Shown: positions 6,966 to 15,242 of the stretch, piece after piece
Layout of the letters: each line of letters starts with the position of its first letter
How positions within the stretch are numbered: position 1 is the stretch's first letter
NCBI GenBank assembly: GCA_035652535.1
Contig: DASRDP010000065.1
Span: 1-44,904 of the forward strand
Direction of reading: 5' to 3'
DNA: 44,904 nucleotides
Source: Chloroflexota bacterium
GTDB taxonomy: Bacteria > Chloroflexota > UBA6077 > SHYK01
Program-made: the position numbers and the translations under genes
The notes under the pieces: generated by a model
What the model was told of the DNA's origin: nothing
The model's input: only the letters and a program-made list of their open reading frames with translations
Database searches by the model: none

Positions 6966-9512
6966 CTATTGACGCAGCTCTCCACGAATTTGCCCTGCAA
7001 TGCTGCGAAAAGCGTCGGAAAGATTGATGCTGGTGTCACCCTTCAGTAACGGGTAGTAGTGGTCGCAGCCAATTTTTGATGACGAGATGTGGATCAGCTC
7101 CCAGTCCACGGACATGGCGGACGCGGGGACTGTCGTCTCAAGGCCCTCGGCCGAAGTTCGGTTGGCGCAGTGGTGGGGCGTACCGGTGAGGCCGCTCGCG
7201 CCCGCTTTGAAGATCCCCACGGTGAAGATCTCCACATCGTCGCACGGGGGATTCGTGGTCTGGAGGCATGGCGACTCCTGCACGCCGTTGGCCCCCTTTT
7301 TTAAGCGGATGGCGTCCTGGATTGAGTTGAAGTCGGCGGGCCCGCAGTGCGTGATCAAGGCGTCGCACGTCTGGGTGTTTGGCGGTGCTCCCGGGTAGGT
7401 AAGGTTGTTCTGGCCGTCAGTCATCAGGATGAAGAACTTCTTCGCCTCGGGTCGGCCTCCGTTCGCGAAGATGTTCCAATCAGGAGTCCCTTCTTTGAAC
7501 ACAATGTCCACCGCTGCCCGGTGGTAGGTGCCGGAGCCGCCTACCGCGTCGAGGTAGCACATATAGGTGCCAGGTGGCTGGGCGGGCATGGTGAAACTTG
7601 GCTGGGGAGGCAGGGTCGGGCACGGCGGCACGGGCGCAGGGGTGGCCGCGGCCATCACGAGCTGGTTCCGATCGGCCGTGAGGGGGATGAGGACGTGCGA
7701 GTCTAGCGCGAGGCCGGTGCATGCCACGGCGAGCGTGTGGCCGCCGGCTGCCGTGCCGCCTGCGGAAGCCCAGGTGACGTTGACGACATCGTAGTTTGTG
7801 ACGGGTACGTGGTGCTCGGTGGGTACGTCGCCAGTGCCCAGCTCGCCGTGGGCGTTGCTCCCCCAGACCCAAAGCTGCTTGAAGTTGTCGACCGCGACGC
7901 TGTGAGAATAGCCGGCATAGACGCGCACGATCGCGTCTCCTGCAGGGATGACGAAGCTCACCTGGCGTGGGCTTCGGGAGCACGGGGTGGCCCCAACGGT
8001 GCACGGGGTTGCGTCCACCACGTCGTTGGTCCCGAGCTGGCCGTTGGCGTTGCTGCCCCAGGCCCAGACGGTTCCATCGCTGAGGACCGCGAGGCTGTGG
8101 TTGGCGCCGGCAGCAATGTGGATAACGTTCGCCGGAAAGTCGATCGCGGCGGGTGTAGGCACGTCGTTGTTATCCGTGCCGTTTCCGACCTGGCCGAAGG
8201 TGTTGTCGCCCCACGACCAGATTCGGCTGAGGTTGTTGCTCATGACGACCATGCTATGGTCTCTCCCGGCTGCGAGGAGGGGCAGGCCATCTGCGCCGGG
8301 CTGCGGATTCGTACTCCCGGGGAGCCCGGTGACGGCGGCGGGGGTGGTATGAGCGGATCCGTCCGTCGTGCCGAGGCCGAGCTGGCCGTGGGTGTTATCG
8401 CCCCACGCGTAGACACGCGTCGCGCCGGCTCCCGTGGAGGCAAGGCTGTGCGCCCGGCCCGCGGCGATGCCCGTGACGCTCACGCTGCTCAGCGGGGCCC
8501 CTGGGGTGGTCGGGGTGCCGTCGTCCGACGTGCCGTTCCGGCCGAGCTGGCCCCGGTCGTTCCTTCCCCACGTTTTGAGGTTCCCCGTTCCCGTCCCAAA
8601 GCGTGCCAGGTTGTGGTCTCCGCCCGCTGCGATTTGGCTCACGGTCGTGCTGGGGGAGATGGTCTGCTGGTTGTTGAAGAATGCTGTTGCCGACCCGTTC
8701 ACCTGGTGATGGTCGTTGAGTCCCCAGGCCCTCAGTTTGGGGGTGCCGGACGCAACGGCTGACAGGCTGTGGTTGCCGCCGGCGGATACTTTGACCGAGT
8801 TGGCTGGGTCCGATGTGACGGGCACCCAGCGGTCCGTCGTGCTTGAGTCGCCGATCTGACCGCTGGCGTTGTAGCCAAATGCCACCACGCCGGAAGAGGT
8901 TGCGCAATCTTCGCCCTGGAAGGCCGCGAGGGCGATCTTGTTGGTGATGGGGTTGCTGACGTTTAAGTTGAGGGCATCAACGAACGCAGCGACGGCAGCT
9001 CGCAGCTCTGGTAACGTACCCGGGTCTTCCGTCTGCATGCTTTGCGTAAGGTCCACGACGATCGCAATATCGTTGTCGCCGCGACCCGGTGCACCCACCG
9101 CGGATCGCTTGAGGGGAATGTTGTTGATGCCGACGATCCGCCAAAAGAGGGTGGGCTTGTTGCGCGTGACCTCGACCTTCATCGTGTCGAGCTGGCCGGT
9201 GTTGGGGTCGGTCGTTTCGGCATAGTGGATTACGTCGCCCTTGGCCGTGGAATACCCCTGGTTGTTGAGAAACGCCGTTGCCGTCGCCTCGCCAGATATG
9301 GCGCCGGGCGTTGGCGCGTAGAGCATCCCTCGCGCGCCCGCGAGCGCAGCCGTATCGATGGCGTTTTGGATGCTTTGCTCCTCGACGAGAATCGATCCGT
9401 AGTCGATGCCCGATCCCACGGCGAGGATGAGCATGAACACGGCGACGGTGAGGAGCACCATCATCTGCCCAGGGTGTCGGCGCCGTGCACGGAATCCCCA
9501 GGGGTTTTTCAT
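6966..9512 (-). CDS. TadG-like protein with a seven-repeat RCC1 propeller inserted in its vWA domain
   Basis: An 848-residue envelope protein. Residues 1-140 form a TadG/TadE-type N terminus: basic start, one hydrophobic segment (17-36), then QSIQNAIDTAALAGARG, the Tad signature. A von Willebrand A domain begins at 148 with the metal site DLTQS (154-158). It is interrupted from about residue 205 by seven RCC1-like repeats, seen as FGYNASGQIGD (212), WGLNDHHQVNG (263), WGRNDRGQLGR (315), WGDNTHGQLGL (370), WGDNTFGQVGN (434), WGSNANGQLGT (485) and WGSNAHGELGT (550). The vWA fold resumes near 597 (VLIPLTADRNQL) and carries MTDG (697-700). Several cysteines suggest disulphides outside the membrane. 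vWA domains bind ligands through a metal site; RCC1 propellers are protein-interaction platforms. An adhesin or pilus-tip-like role is inference. Confidence 0.88.
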   Translation of the reverse strand: MKNPWGFRARRRHPGQMMVLLTVAVFMLILAVGSGIDYGSILVEEQSIQNAIDTAALAGARGMLYAPTPGAISGEATATAFLNNQGYSTAKGDVIHYAETTDPNTGQLDTMKVEVTRNKPTLFWRIVGINNIPLKRSAVGAPGRGDNDIAIVVDLTQSMQTEDPGTLPELRAAVAAFVDALNLNVSNPITNKIALAAFQGEDCATSSGVVAFGYNASGQIGDSSTTDRWVPVTSDPANSVKVSAGGNHSLSAVASGTPKLRAWGLNDHHQVNGSATAFFNNQQTISPSTTVSQIAAGGDHNLARFGTGTGNLKTWGRNDRGQLGRNGTSDDGTPTTPGAPLSSVSVTGIAAGRAHSLASTGAGATRVYAWGDNTHGQLGLGTTDGSAHTTPAAVTGLPGSTNPQPGADGLPLLAAGRDHSMVVMSNNLSRIWSWGDNTFGQVGNGTDNNDVPTPAAIDFPANVIHIAAGANHSLAVLSDGTVWAWGSNANGQLGTNDVVDATPCTVGATPCSRSPRQVSFVIPAGDAIVRVYAGYSHSVAVDNFKQLWVWGSNAHGELGTGDVPTEHHVPVTNYDVVNVTWASAGGTAAGGHTLAVACTGLALDSHVLIPLTADRNQLVMAAATPAPVPPCPTLPPQPSFTMPAQPPGTYMCYLDAVGGSGTYHRAAVDIVFKEGTPDWNIFANGGRPEAKKFFILMTDGQNNLTYPGAPPNTQTCDALITHCGPADFNSIQDAIRLKKGANGVQESPCLQTTNPPCDDVEIFTVGIFKAGASGLTGTPHHCANRTSAEGLETTVPASAMSVDWELIHISSSKIGCDHYYPLLKGDTSINLSDAFRSIAGQIRGELRQ

Positions 9513-9548
9513 CAGCCTCTCCTTCGCGTGCGCGGTGCCCGCGAACGC

Positions 9549-10082
9549 TCAGCCATTCGGAATCGCCGGCTCCGCCAGCATGTACATCGTGTAACTTGGC
9601 AAGCTCGTCGGGATCCCAACTTGAAACCGACCGGGGATGCCGAACACGTGCGGGAGGAAGATGTTCGGGCCTGCGTCGTAGGAGACCGTCACGCTGATCA
9701 CGTCGTTGCGCGCCGCAACGCGGATCGGCTGATTGGCTGCATCGACGCATCCTAGGATGGGGTCCACGGTCATGCATGGAGGGCAAATCTGGATGCCCTT
9801 TAGGCCAGGGTTCGGTATCCCGCTGGATGGGCACGTCGCCTTGGGCATCTGGGCAGCGGTCAGGTTCGATGGGATGCGAGCAACAATCTGGGCGATATTC
9901 GTGTCATCGGTGTTGTGTGGGTGCACGGCGACCCACCGCGCGGCGTCACGGGTGATGTTCAAGACACTCAGATACGTAAGAAAGAGGATTATGAGTTGGA
10001 GGAGCGCAAGGCCAAAAAACACGATAATGGGCAGCATCAGGGCGAACTCGACCAGTGCCTGGCCCCTTGACCTGACCCTCAT
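9549..10082 (-). CDS. TadE-like pseudopilin protein
   Basis: A 177-residue TadE-family protein. The short basic N terminus is followed by GQALVEFALMLP and one long hydrophobic segment (about 12-38), the processing and membrane region typical of TadE/TadF pseudopilins. A beta-rich extracellular part with cysteines follows (CPSSG, CPPC, C in the middle). Its ATG overlaps the stop of the upstream TadE-like gene by 4 nt, and 36 bp separate it from the TadG/RCC1 gene. In Tad systems these proteins are exported minor components of the Flp pilus; here no Flp pilin or Tad motor gene is present in the window. Confidence 0.88.
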   Translation of the reverse strand: MRVRSRGQALVEFALMLPIIVFFGLALLQLIILFLTYLSVLNITRDAARWVAVHPHNTDDTNIAQIVARIPSNLTAAQMPKATCPSSGIPNPGLKGIQICPPCMTVDPILGCVDAANQPIRVAARNDVISVTVSYDAGPNIFLPHVFGIPGRFQVGIPTSLPSYTMYMLAEPAIPNG

Positions 10083-10609
10083 TCCATCACCATCGAAGCG
10101 CTATAGGTGCGCGGGCCGGTGGGGATTCCGACGTGGAAGCTGCCGATGTTCGCGCCCGCGGGAAAGAAAATCACGCCCGATGCCTGGATGTCGTACGTGG
10201 CGGTGACCGTGATGGCGCCGCTTGGGGCACGCCCTGCGCACTTGGGAGGTATCGAGCTGTCCAGTGACGGGCAGGATGGATCGATTGAGAGCTGGATCAA
10301 CGACGGCCGGAGGGTGAGCGGGTTGCCGGAAGCATTGGCGACCGGTGTGCCCTGTGGGTTGACGAAGTTTTCCCCTCGCGCGTGATGGAGCGCGTTCGCG
10401 TCGACAGTGTCGCCCCAGTTCACGGCGAGCCACCGGGTCGTTTCGCGGGTCACGCGCATGAGGCTATATTGCTGTAGCGCGATTACGCCCATCTGGACTA
10501 CCGGTAGGAGCGTGAGCAGAAAGACCGTAATGACCAGGGCGAATTCGACGATCGCTTGACCGTTCGGTCGAACCCGCACCGCTAACCGGGACAAGACTGC
10601 TTGTGTCAA
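10079..10609 (-). CDS. TadE-like pseudopilin protein, first gene of its unit
   Basis: A 176-residue TadE-family protein with GQAIVEFALVITVF at residues 17-30, a transmembrane segment to about residue 45, then an extracellular domain with a CPSLDSSIPPKC pair. It resembles the next gene in length and layout (C-terminal GANIGSFHVGIP versus GPNIFLPHVFGIP), so the two look like an old tandem duplication. It is the first gene of the minus-strand unit that ends with the response regulator at 4469. The operator at 10661-10718 lies 51 nt upstream of its start codon. Confidence 0.87.
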   Translation of the reverse strand: MTQAVLSRLAVRVRPNGQAIVEFALVITVFLLTLLPVVQMGVIALQQYSLMRVTRETTRWLAVNWGDTVDANALHHARGENFVNPQGTPVANASGNPLTLRPSLIQLSIDPSCPSLDSSIPPKCAGRAPSGAITVTATYDIQASGVIFFPAGANIGSFHVGIPTGPRTYSASMVME

Positions 10610-10660
10610 CGGATCTCCGAATGGAAGGGATTTCCGCGCGGAAGATAGTCATATCCGCCA

Positions 10661-10718
10661 TTACCATGCTATTGTTTGCGCCTTACAGTTGCGTACATAA
10701 AGAACATTAGCTGTTACA
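10661..10718 (-). promoter_or_regulatory. TGTAA operator, site A
   Basis: Read on the minus strand: TGTAA (10718-10714), 16 bp, TGTA (10697-10694), 6 bp, TGTAA (10687-10683), 9 bp, AATAG (10673-10669), 5 bp, TAA (10663-10661). The spacing is identical to sites B, C and D. The 21- and 10-bp offsets are whole helical turns, as expected for OmpR/PhoB-family dimers bound in tandem on direct repeats. It lies upstream of the TadE-TadE-TadG/RCC1-kinase-regulator unit. The rest of the gap (10719-10897) is locally AT-richer, with nothing recognisable. Confidence 0.8.
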
Positions 10719-10897
10719 CTTCGTTTCACTGCCATCTTGGTGTTAAAGCCGACGACTTCATGAAGAACCCACGAAAAAACGGATGTAGTCAGCATAGAAG
10801 CGACAGAAGAGGGCAGCGCTAACGTGGCCAGATACCGAGAGGATTCGACGCGGACCGCGATTGCACCCGTCTCGATGGCATGAATCAGGCAGATTGG

Positions 10898-11203
10898 TTA
10901 GTCTGCCGCATCGGCGCCACTCGTTGAATTGTTCGTCTCTTCCATCACGGTGATGTGCGCCTTGTTTATCGAGACGAACGAGGTCCACATCGTCGATCCG
11001 TTGGGCTCGACAACGACAGCGTCGGTCACGGCGATGAACTGCTCGGTGTCGCGCTCGAGGAGGTCGAGCACACGTGTCCCCGGCACGAGATAGACGCTGC
11101 CGCGAATCTCCAGCCCGCTGTCGGTGCGAATCAGGGCGGGGTGAGGGACGCGGCGCGTGCGATCGAAGGACTGGGTCCCGATGCCGCGGTGGCTGAGGCT
11201 CAT
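10898..11203 (-). CDS. Small soluble protein of unknown function
   Basis: A 101-residue protein without a signal peptide or membrane segment. The core (about 30-88) reads as a compact beta-rich domain: RGSVYLVPGTRVLDLLERD, FIAVTDAVVVEPNG, FVSINKAHITVMEE. Short proteins with a 'VPGTRxxDLL ... F(I/L)AxTDA ... FVxxNxxHI' pattern occur in many bacteria as uncharacterised domains; I do not assign a function. Its ATG overlaps the stop of the upstream membrane-protein gene (ATGA), so the pair is a coupled two-gene unit behind operator site B. The acidic Ser/Thr-rich tail (NNSTSGADAAD) looks disordered. Confidence 0.65.
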   Translation of the reverse strand: MSLSHRGIGTQSFDRTRRVPHPALIRTDSGLEIRGSVYLVPGTRVLDLLERDTEQFIAVTDAVVVEPNGSTMWTSFVSINKAHITVMEETNNSTSGADAAD

Positions 11204-11697
11204 GTGGTCCAGGCTTGCCAGCGCGCGGTCAAGGTGGCGTGAGCGAATGCAGCGACGCGAATGAGGGCACTGACCGCGACAAATGAGATGCAGAAGACCA
11301 GGACGGTCGGAAAAACACAGATGAGCGCAACGGCAGCGAGTGGGAAGTCGGCATCCGCTGGCGCATTGAGCTCGGACACACTACTGATGCCCTCCGCGAG
11401 AGCGAGCGCGCTCATCGCCGCCGCGGCGCACGCGGAGATCGGTGTGGGATGGCGAAGCGCGAACGCGCGCCAGCCCCCGCCGAACCGTGCAAAAGCCAGA
11501 ATTCCGGTGACCAGGAAGACAGTCGCCATCGGCGACAGATCGGATGACCACGCCCAAATTCGTGCGACCACTTGGGACTCGGTCATGCACATGGCGAGCG
11601 CAAACGCAGCGGCTGCGAACGCCGCGACCCGCGGATGATGTCGCCGCCACGTCAGAATGCGTCTCAGCGCTGTTGCCGCGATGCGAAACATGCGCAA
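11200..11697 (-). CDS. Four-segment membrane protein of unknown function
   Basis: About 165 residues with four hydrophobic segments (approximately 24-40, 56-74, 86-105 and 119-148) and a basic cytoplasmic N terminus (RRILTWRRHHP). No known family is recognised. The TTG at 11697 or the ATG two codons later (11691) could be the start; neither has a good ribosome site. Operator site B ends only 19 nt upstream, so the mRNA leader must be very short or absent. It overlaps the next gene by 4 nt. Its size and topology mirror the membrane protein at 11801-12346; the two may be diverged duplicates. Confidence 0.65.
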   Translation of the reverse strand: MRMFRIAATALRRILTWRRHHPRVAAFAAAAFALAMCMTESQVVARIWAWSSDLSPMATVFLVTGILAFARFGGGWRAFALRHPTPISACAAAAMSALALAEGISSVSELNAPADADFPLAAVALICVFPTVLVFCISFVAVSALIRVAAFAHATLTARWQAWTT

Positions 11698-11716
11698 ACG
11701 GTATCGCGGGGGAGGG

Positions 11717-11774
11717 TGACACGTCCGTAAAGAACGGTTTACACGTGCGTACGTTTCGCGCTTTTGACGTTACA
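11717..11774 (-). promoter_or_regulatory. TGTAA operator, site B
   Basis: Minus strand: TGTAA (11774-11770), 16 bp, CGTA (11753-11750), 6 bp, TGTAA (11743-11739), 9 bp, TACGG (11729-11725), 5 bp, TCA (11719-11717). The spacing is the same as at sites A, C and D. It lies in the 103-bp gap between two membrane-protein genes, immediately upstream of the gene starting at 11697. Confidence 0.8.
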
Positions 11775-11800
11775 GTTGTGGGCCGGTGCGCCGCGGATGC

Positions 11801-12346
11801 CTACGAACGGGGGACGAAGCGGAGAACAGTCCATGCGCCGACAAATCCCACGGTAGCGGCGAGGAGCGCCGTGAGCGCGAGGGACGCTGCGGCGTTAATG
11901 GGATCCACCCCGTCAACGGACGTCTGACTGCCCGCGACGATCAATCCCGCGAGAGCCGAGCCTGCGAGGAGCGCGAGGTAGCCCGCGACCGCCGACGCGA
12001 GAACGGCCGGGTGACGTGTGGCCATAGACCGCCAGATGAGCCGAAGGCGAATGTACGCGACGGCGAACACGGCCATGTGTGCTGCCACGACGGGGGACGG
12101 GTCCGCCGGCCAATGCCAGAGCGCTGCCGCCGCGCGAGAGGTGATGGTCGACACGGCGATCGCGTAGGAGGCGCAGACAGCGGATGCTTGCCACCGGTGA
12201 CGAAGCTCCCGCTCGGAAAGGCGATGGGTCCAGCTATTGGGGACGGCGAGCACGGGGGCGTCTCCTTCAGCGTGGCGTTCGTGCTGCTGGCGCGTCTGTC
12301 GGCCAGTGATTGGGAGCACGGGGCGGGCGGGTTTGGTGCGGGCCAT
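11801..12346 (-). CDS. Membrane protein of unknown function
   Basis: 181 residues. The N-terminal 45 residues are polar and basic (cytoplasmic). About four hydrophobic segments follow (approximately 53-75, 84-100, 112-136 and 146-174). No family is recognised. Its ATG follows directly on the TGA of the upstream secreted protein (TGAATG), so it is translated in coupling with that gene and belongs to the unit beginning with TadE at 14933. The layout resembles 11200-11697, although sequence identity is not obvious by eye. Confidence 0.6.
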   Translation of the reverse strand: MARTKPARPVLPITGRQTRQQHERHAEGDAPVLAVPNSWTHRLSERELRHRWQASAVCASYAIAVSTITSRAAAALWHWPADPSPVVAAHMAVFAVAYIRLRLIWRSMATRHPAVLASAVAGYLALLAGSALAGLIVAGSQTSVDGVDPINAAASLALTALLAATVGFVGAWTVLRFVPRS

Positions 12347-12895
12347 TCACGCGGCGCAGTCCGATTCCGCCGAGACCAGGGCGAGGTTGGAGACGCCCAA
12401 TGAAACCGGGAAGACCATCACCACCTCCATGGTGTCGCCGGGCATGATCACCTCGTAGGGGTGCTGTACGCCGTAGTCGCGGGCGACGGTCAATAGGAGT
12501 TGTCGGTCTTGAGACATCGGATAGTGGCGCCCGAGATCGTCGACGAGGTCGATCGTCTCCGCCGGCAGTGCCACGATATGGGCCTGATTGGTGACGTCCA
12601 TGACGATTACCACCCACATGGACCCGGCCGGGGCTCCTCGGTCCACCACGGTCGCGAGCCACTCGGCCGATGCCACGCTCATGTGAAAACGGTTCTGGTC
12701 TCGACACGCATCCACCGTTTGATTCACGAGCGTCGAGCTTGGTGATCGCGTTTCGCCACTCCCAACAGGTTGACCACGGGCAGTGTCGGAAGCGCCTGCG
12801 ATTGCGACGCAGAGAATCGCAGCCAGTGCGCGCGCGCAAGGCCTCTGCGGATAGGGAACGTTCCCCTGTCGCAGGGATTGAATGGGCTTTGGCAA
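12347..12895 (-). CDS. Secreted protein with a DUF4352-like beta-sandwich domain
   Basis: 182 residues. An N-terminal hydrophobic stretch (ARALAAILCVAIAGASDTARG) reads as a signal peptide. The rest looks like the immunoglobulin-like fold of DUF4352-type proteins: GSMWVVIVMDVTNQ, DLVDDLGRHYPM, a YGVQHPYEVIMPGDTMEVV turn, and VFPVSLGVSNLALVSAE at the end. Two cysteines (C64, C180) could pair outside the membrane. The open frame begins with TTG right after the stop of the TadG-like gene; a GTG twelve codons further in is also possible. DUF4352 proteins are secreted or lipid-anchored with unknown partners. Placement between Tad genes and a membrane protein suggests an envelope role. Confidence 0.65.
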   Translation of the reverse strand: MPKPIQSLRQGNVPYPQRPCARALAAILCVAIAGASDTARGQPVGSGETRSPSSTLVNQTVDACRDQNRFHMSVASAEWLATVVDRGAPAGSMWVVIVMDVTNQAHIVALPAETIDLVDDLGRHYPMSQDRQLLLTVARDYGVQHPYEVIMPGDTMEVVMVFPVSLGVSNLALVSAESDCAA

Positions 12896-14053
12896 TCAGC
12901 TACTCAAGCGCACGATCAGCGGCCCGTTATCGCCGGGGTGAAACTCTGTGCCGGTCCCGCCCGACACAATGGCCGTCCCAACTAGATGCGCCTTCGTGCA
13001 GTTGGCGGCGGTGCATCCGGAAGGAGGTGATCCACCTGGCAAGAGCTGGAAAACCCCCCACGTAACGACGCACACATTGCGGGTCGGTGGCGCGCCATCG
13101 CGGGTGCAGTCATTGCCATGCGTTGGGTCGTTCGCATTCACCATAATCGGCAGAACGGTGAAACAGTTTCCTGCCTGCACCTCGGCGGAGTCGTGGCAGT
13201 TAGGCAATCCGGCAATCGTGGCACGGATGGGACCGGCGTGGTCTCCAGGCTGGTACTGCATCCAGCACGGGACCTCTGGATCGCAGTCCAAGTCGCCGTC
13301 GTCGCCTTTGAATGACGATCCCGCCCATCCGCAGCCACCATCGCTCTGGCCAACTTTGCTTCCGTGGACAACGAAAATGGGTGCCGTTGGCGTCGGCGCT
13401 GGTGGCGTCGCCGTGAGGTTAAAGATGACCTCAGGGCGAATCGACGGTGGGGTGTGAGAATAGTCCAGGAGCCCGCCGGGAAAGAACGTCAAGTCCTGCA
13501 TCAGGCCGTCCGCGCAAACCACGATCGGCGGATTGGTGCCTCCGGTCAGCACTTGGAGATTGGCCGTCGCCTGCGCATTGACGGTGAGGGTCGAAAAGCC
13601 GGGGACGAGCTTGACGAAGAACGTCGGAAACGTCTTGGTGACCATGACTTTGACACCGGTCGCCGATGCCTGTGATACAGCCGCCCCGGCGTTGTCGATG
13701 AAGCTCCACGACGTTGAAACGACGGTGGATCCGCTCGACGCGCCGGCGTTCGCCGTGGCGTTGGACGTGATATCGGTGTTGAAGTTGGGCGATGCGGGCG
13801 GGGTGCCCAACGATCGCGCCAGATCCGCCAGACCCGCCAGCGCTCCTGCGTCAGCGCCATTCTGCGCCGCCCGCCGCTGGGCCAGCATGTTTCCGCCGTC
13901 GATGGCAAGGCCGACCGCGGCCATGATGGGGATGAGCGAGAGAGCTGCCAGCACGAGAACCTGCGCGCGCCTCCGGGGTGGGCTCGGCGGTTTCCTCTGC
14001 GCACCTCTCCCGCTCGGTCCGATCCTTCCTACGCGGATAGCCGGTTGCATCAT
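12896..14053 (-). CDS. TadG-like (Tad domain) protein
   Basis: 385 residues. A basic Arg/Pro-rich N terminus is followed by one hydrophobic segment (AQVLVLAALSLIPIMAAVG, about 30-48) and the Tad signature GLAIDGGNMLAQRRAAQNGADAGALAGL. The large C-terminal part is probably extracellular, with many cysteines (CGW, CDPEVPCW, NCHD, NCTRD, NVCVV, CTAANC). No vWA metal motif is visible, unlike the TadG/RCC1 protein in the other unit. It starts 4 nt before the end of the upstream TadE-like gene (ATGA overlap). Tad-domain proteins are exported and anchored by the N-terminal segment; cargo or partner unknown. Confidence 0.82.
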   Translation of the reverse strand: MMQPAIRVGRIGPSGRGAQRKPPSPPRRRAQVLVLAALSLIPIMAAVGLAIDGGNMLAQRRAAQNGADAGALAGLADLARSLGTPPASPNFNTDITSNATANAGASSGSTVVSTSWSFIDNAGAAVSQASATGVKVMVTKTFPTFFVKLVPGFSTLTVNAQATANLQVLTGGTNPPIVVCADGLMQDLTFFPGGLLDYSHTPPSIRPEVIFNLTATPPAPTPTAPIFVVHGSKVGQSDGGCGWAGSSFKGDDGDLDCDPEVPCWMQYQPGDHAGPIRATIAGLPNCHDSAEVQAGNCFTVLPIMVNANDPTHGNDCTRDGAPPTRNVCVVTWGVFQLLPGGSPPSGCTAANCTKAHLVGTAIVSGGTGTEFHPGDNGPLIVRLSS

Positions 14054-14478
14054 TCGACGACCATCTCGGCGGAGCTGGTCAGTGTCAGGGTGCCCGGTAG
14101 CTTGATGAAGGCGACCGGCGCGTACGGGTAGCTCACCGTCACCTTGATGAGGTCACCGGCGGCGCGTGGCGTGGCGGTGGAAAAGGCGACAGGCGTCTGG
14201 TTGGCGACCGGCGTCGCGGAGTCCACCGAATAATTGGAGATCTGCACGACGGCGGTGGCCCCTGGGGCGATGATGACCTCCCGCACGCGGGCGGTGACCG
14301 TCGCGTCGTTCCTACCGGCGATGGCCCCGGTTCGCGCTCCCTCGCGCGCGGCGTTGGCGACGCTCGAGTACTCGAACATCAAGCGTCCCAGCTCGAATAC
14401 GCCGTAGAGCAGCACGAAGAACGCGCTCCCGACGATGGCAAACTCCACCATGGCCTGGGCTAACGTCAATCGCGTCAT
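14050..14478 (-). CDS. TadE-like pseudopilin protein
   Basis: 142 residues from the ATG at 14478, which overlaps the preceding TadE-like stop by 4 nt. The N terminus MTRLTLAQAMVEFAIVGSAF matches the TadE pattern (Q-x-M-V-E-F-A), then a transmembrane segment to about residue 30, then NAAREGARTGAIAG, the helix common to TadE proteins. The C-terminal half is beta-rich (LIKVTVSYPYAPV). An upstream-extended reading frame exists but lacks homology and covers the neighbouring gene. Confidence 0.87.
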   Translation of the reverse strand: MTRLTLAQAMVEFAIVGSAFFVLLYGVFELGRLMFEYSSVANAAREGARTGAIAGRNDATVTARVREVIIAPGATAVVQISNYSVDSATPVANQTPVAFSTATPRAAGDLIKVTVSYPYAPVAFIKLPGTLTLTSSAEMVVE

Positions 14479-14933
14479 AGCATCTGCATGGTGGCTGAGC
14501 GGGTGAAGTGCTCCGTGCTCCCCAACACGGCCTTGACCATCGGTGTGAAGAAATTGACGTCGTAGGTCACCGAAACGGTGACTTGCTGCTGAGAAGCCGG
14601 CGTGGTTGGAGAAATGGTGATATTTCCGTCGGGGATCGAGAGCCCTGGAGCCGCCCGCTTCACTGTGGCTTTCACACTCGGCGTGAAGCTGGCTGAACTC
14701 GAATCGGCGGTGATGGCGTAGCGAGCGCCCTCGCGGGCCGCGTTGCGGACGGTCACGTCGTAGTAGAAGAAGCGGCCGATATCTACCGTCGCGGACAGGA
14801 CGAGCACGAGCGGGATCCCGATGAACGCGAACTCCACGAGCGATTGGCCGCCCTTGCGTCCAATCGTTCGGCAGCCGCCGCGCAGGGCAGCGTCGAGTCG
14901 GCGAATTGTCATCGAATGACACCCGTCCACCAC
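14475..14933 (-). CDS. TadE-like pseudopilin protein, first gene of its unit
   Basis: 152 residues. GGQSLVEFAFIGIPLVLVL (about 28-46) is the TadE membrane signature, followed by VTVRNAAREGARYAI and a beta-rich exported domain. The GTG at 14933 has GGGAGAA seven bases upstream; the ATG at 14912 lacks a ribosome site, so the GTG is preferred. It is the first gene of the unit 14933 to 11801 (TadE, TadE, TadG, secreted protein, membrane protein), and operator site C lies 99 nt upstream. Confidence 0.87.
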   Translation of the reverse strand: MVDGCHSMTIRRLDAALRGGCRTIGRKGGQSLVEFAFIGIPLVLVLSATVDIGRFFYYDVTVRNAAREGARYAITADSSSASFTPSVKATVKRAAPGLSIPDGNITISPTTPASQQQVTVSVTYDVNFFTPMVKAVLGSTEHFTRSATMQML

Positions 14934-15032
14934 GGTTCTCCCGGCGAGGATCCCTCGCGACCTGTGCCCGGTGCACCCGCGCCCTTCGCCGGGTGCAGCG
15001 TGGTTCTTCCTAAACGACAGGTTACGGGCGTA

Positions 15033-15090
15033 TGACCGAACCGTTGCCAGCTCTTTACAGTCCCGTACATCTCGGGATCGCGGCGTTACA
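15033..15090 (-). promoter_or_regulatory. TGTAA operator, site C
   Basis: Minus strand: TGTAA (15090-15086), 16 bp, TGTA (15069-15066), 6 bp, TGTAA (15059-15055), 9 bp, AACGG (15045-15041), 5 bp, TCA (15035-15033). It sits in the 309-bp gap between the second response regulator gene and the TadE gene at 14933. Nothing else recognisable is in that gap. Confidence 0.82.
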
Positions 15091-15242
15091 TTTCGATGAC
15101 AGAGCCGTATTGATTCGCGGAAGCAGCGTTCATGACGAGAAATCGGTCGGGATCACTGACAGGCGCCGCATCTTGGGCTCCGTGGCCGGTCGTCGATTGG
15201 TCCGGCGCGGCAGGCGCGCGGGCAACCGTGCACAGCCCCGGG

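Noticed and set aside
10719-10897. A small RNA or peptide in the AT-richer gap next to operator site A.
   Set aside because: No promoter-terminator pair, stable fold or start with a ribosome site could be recognised.
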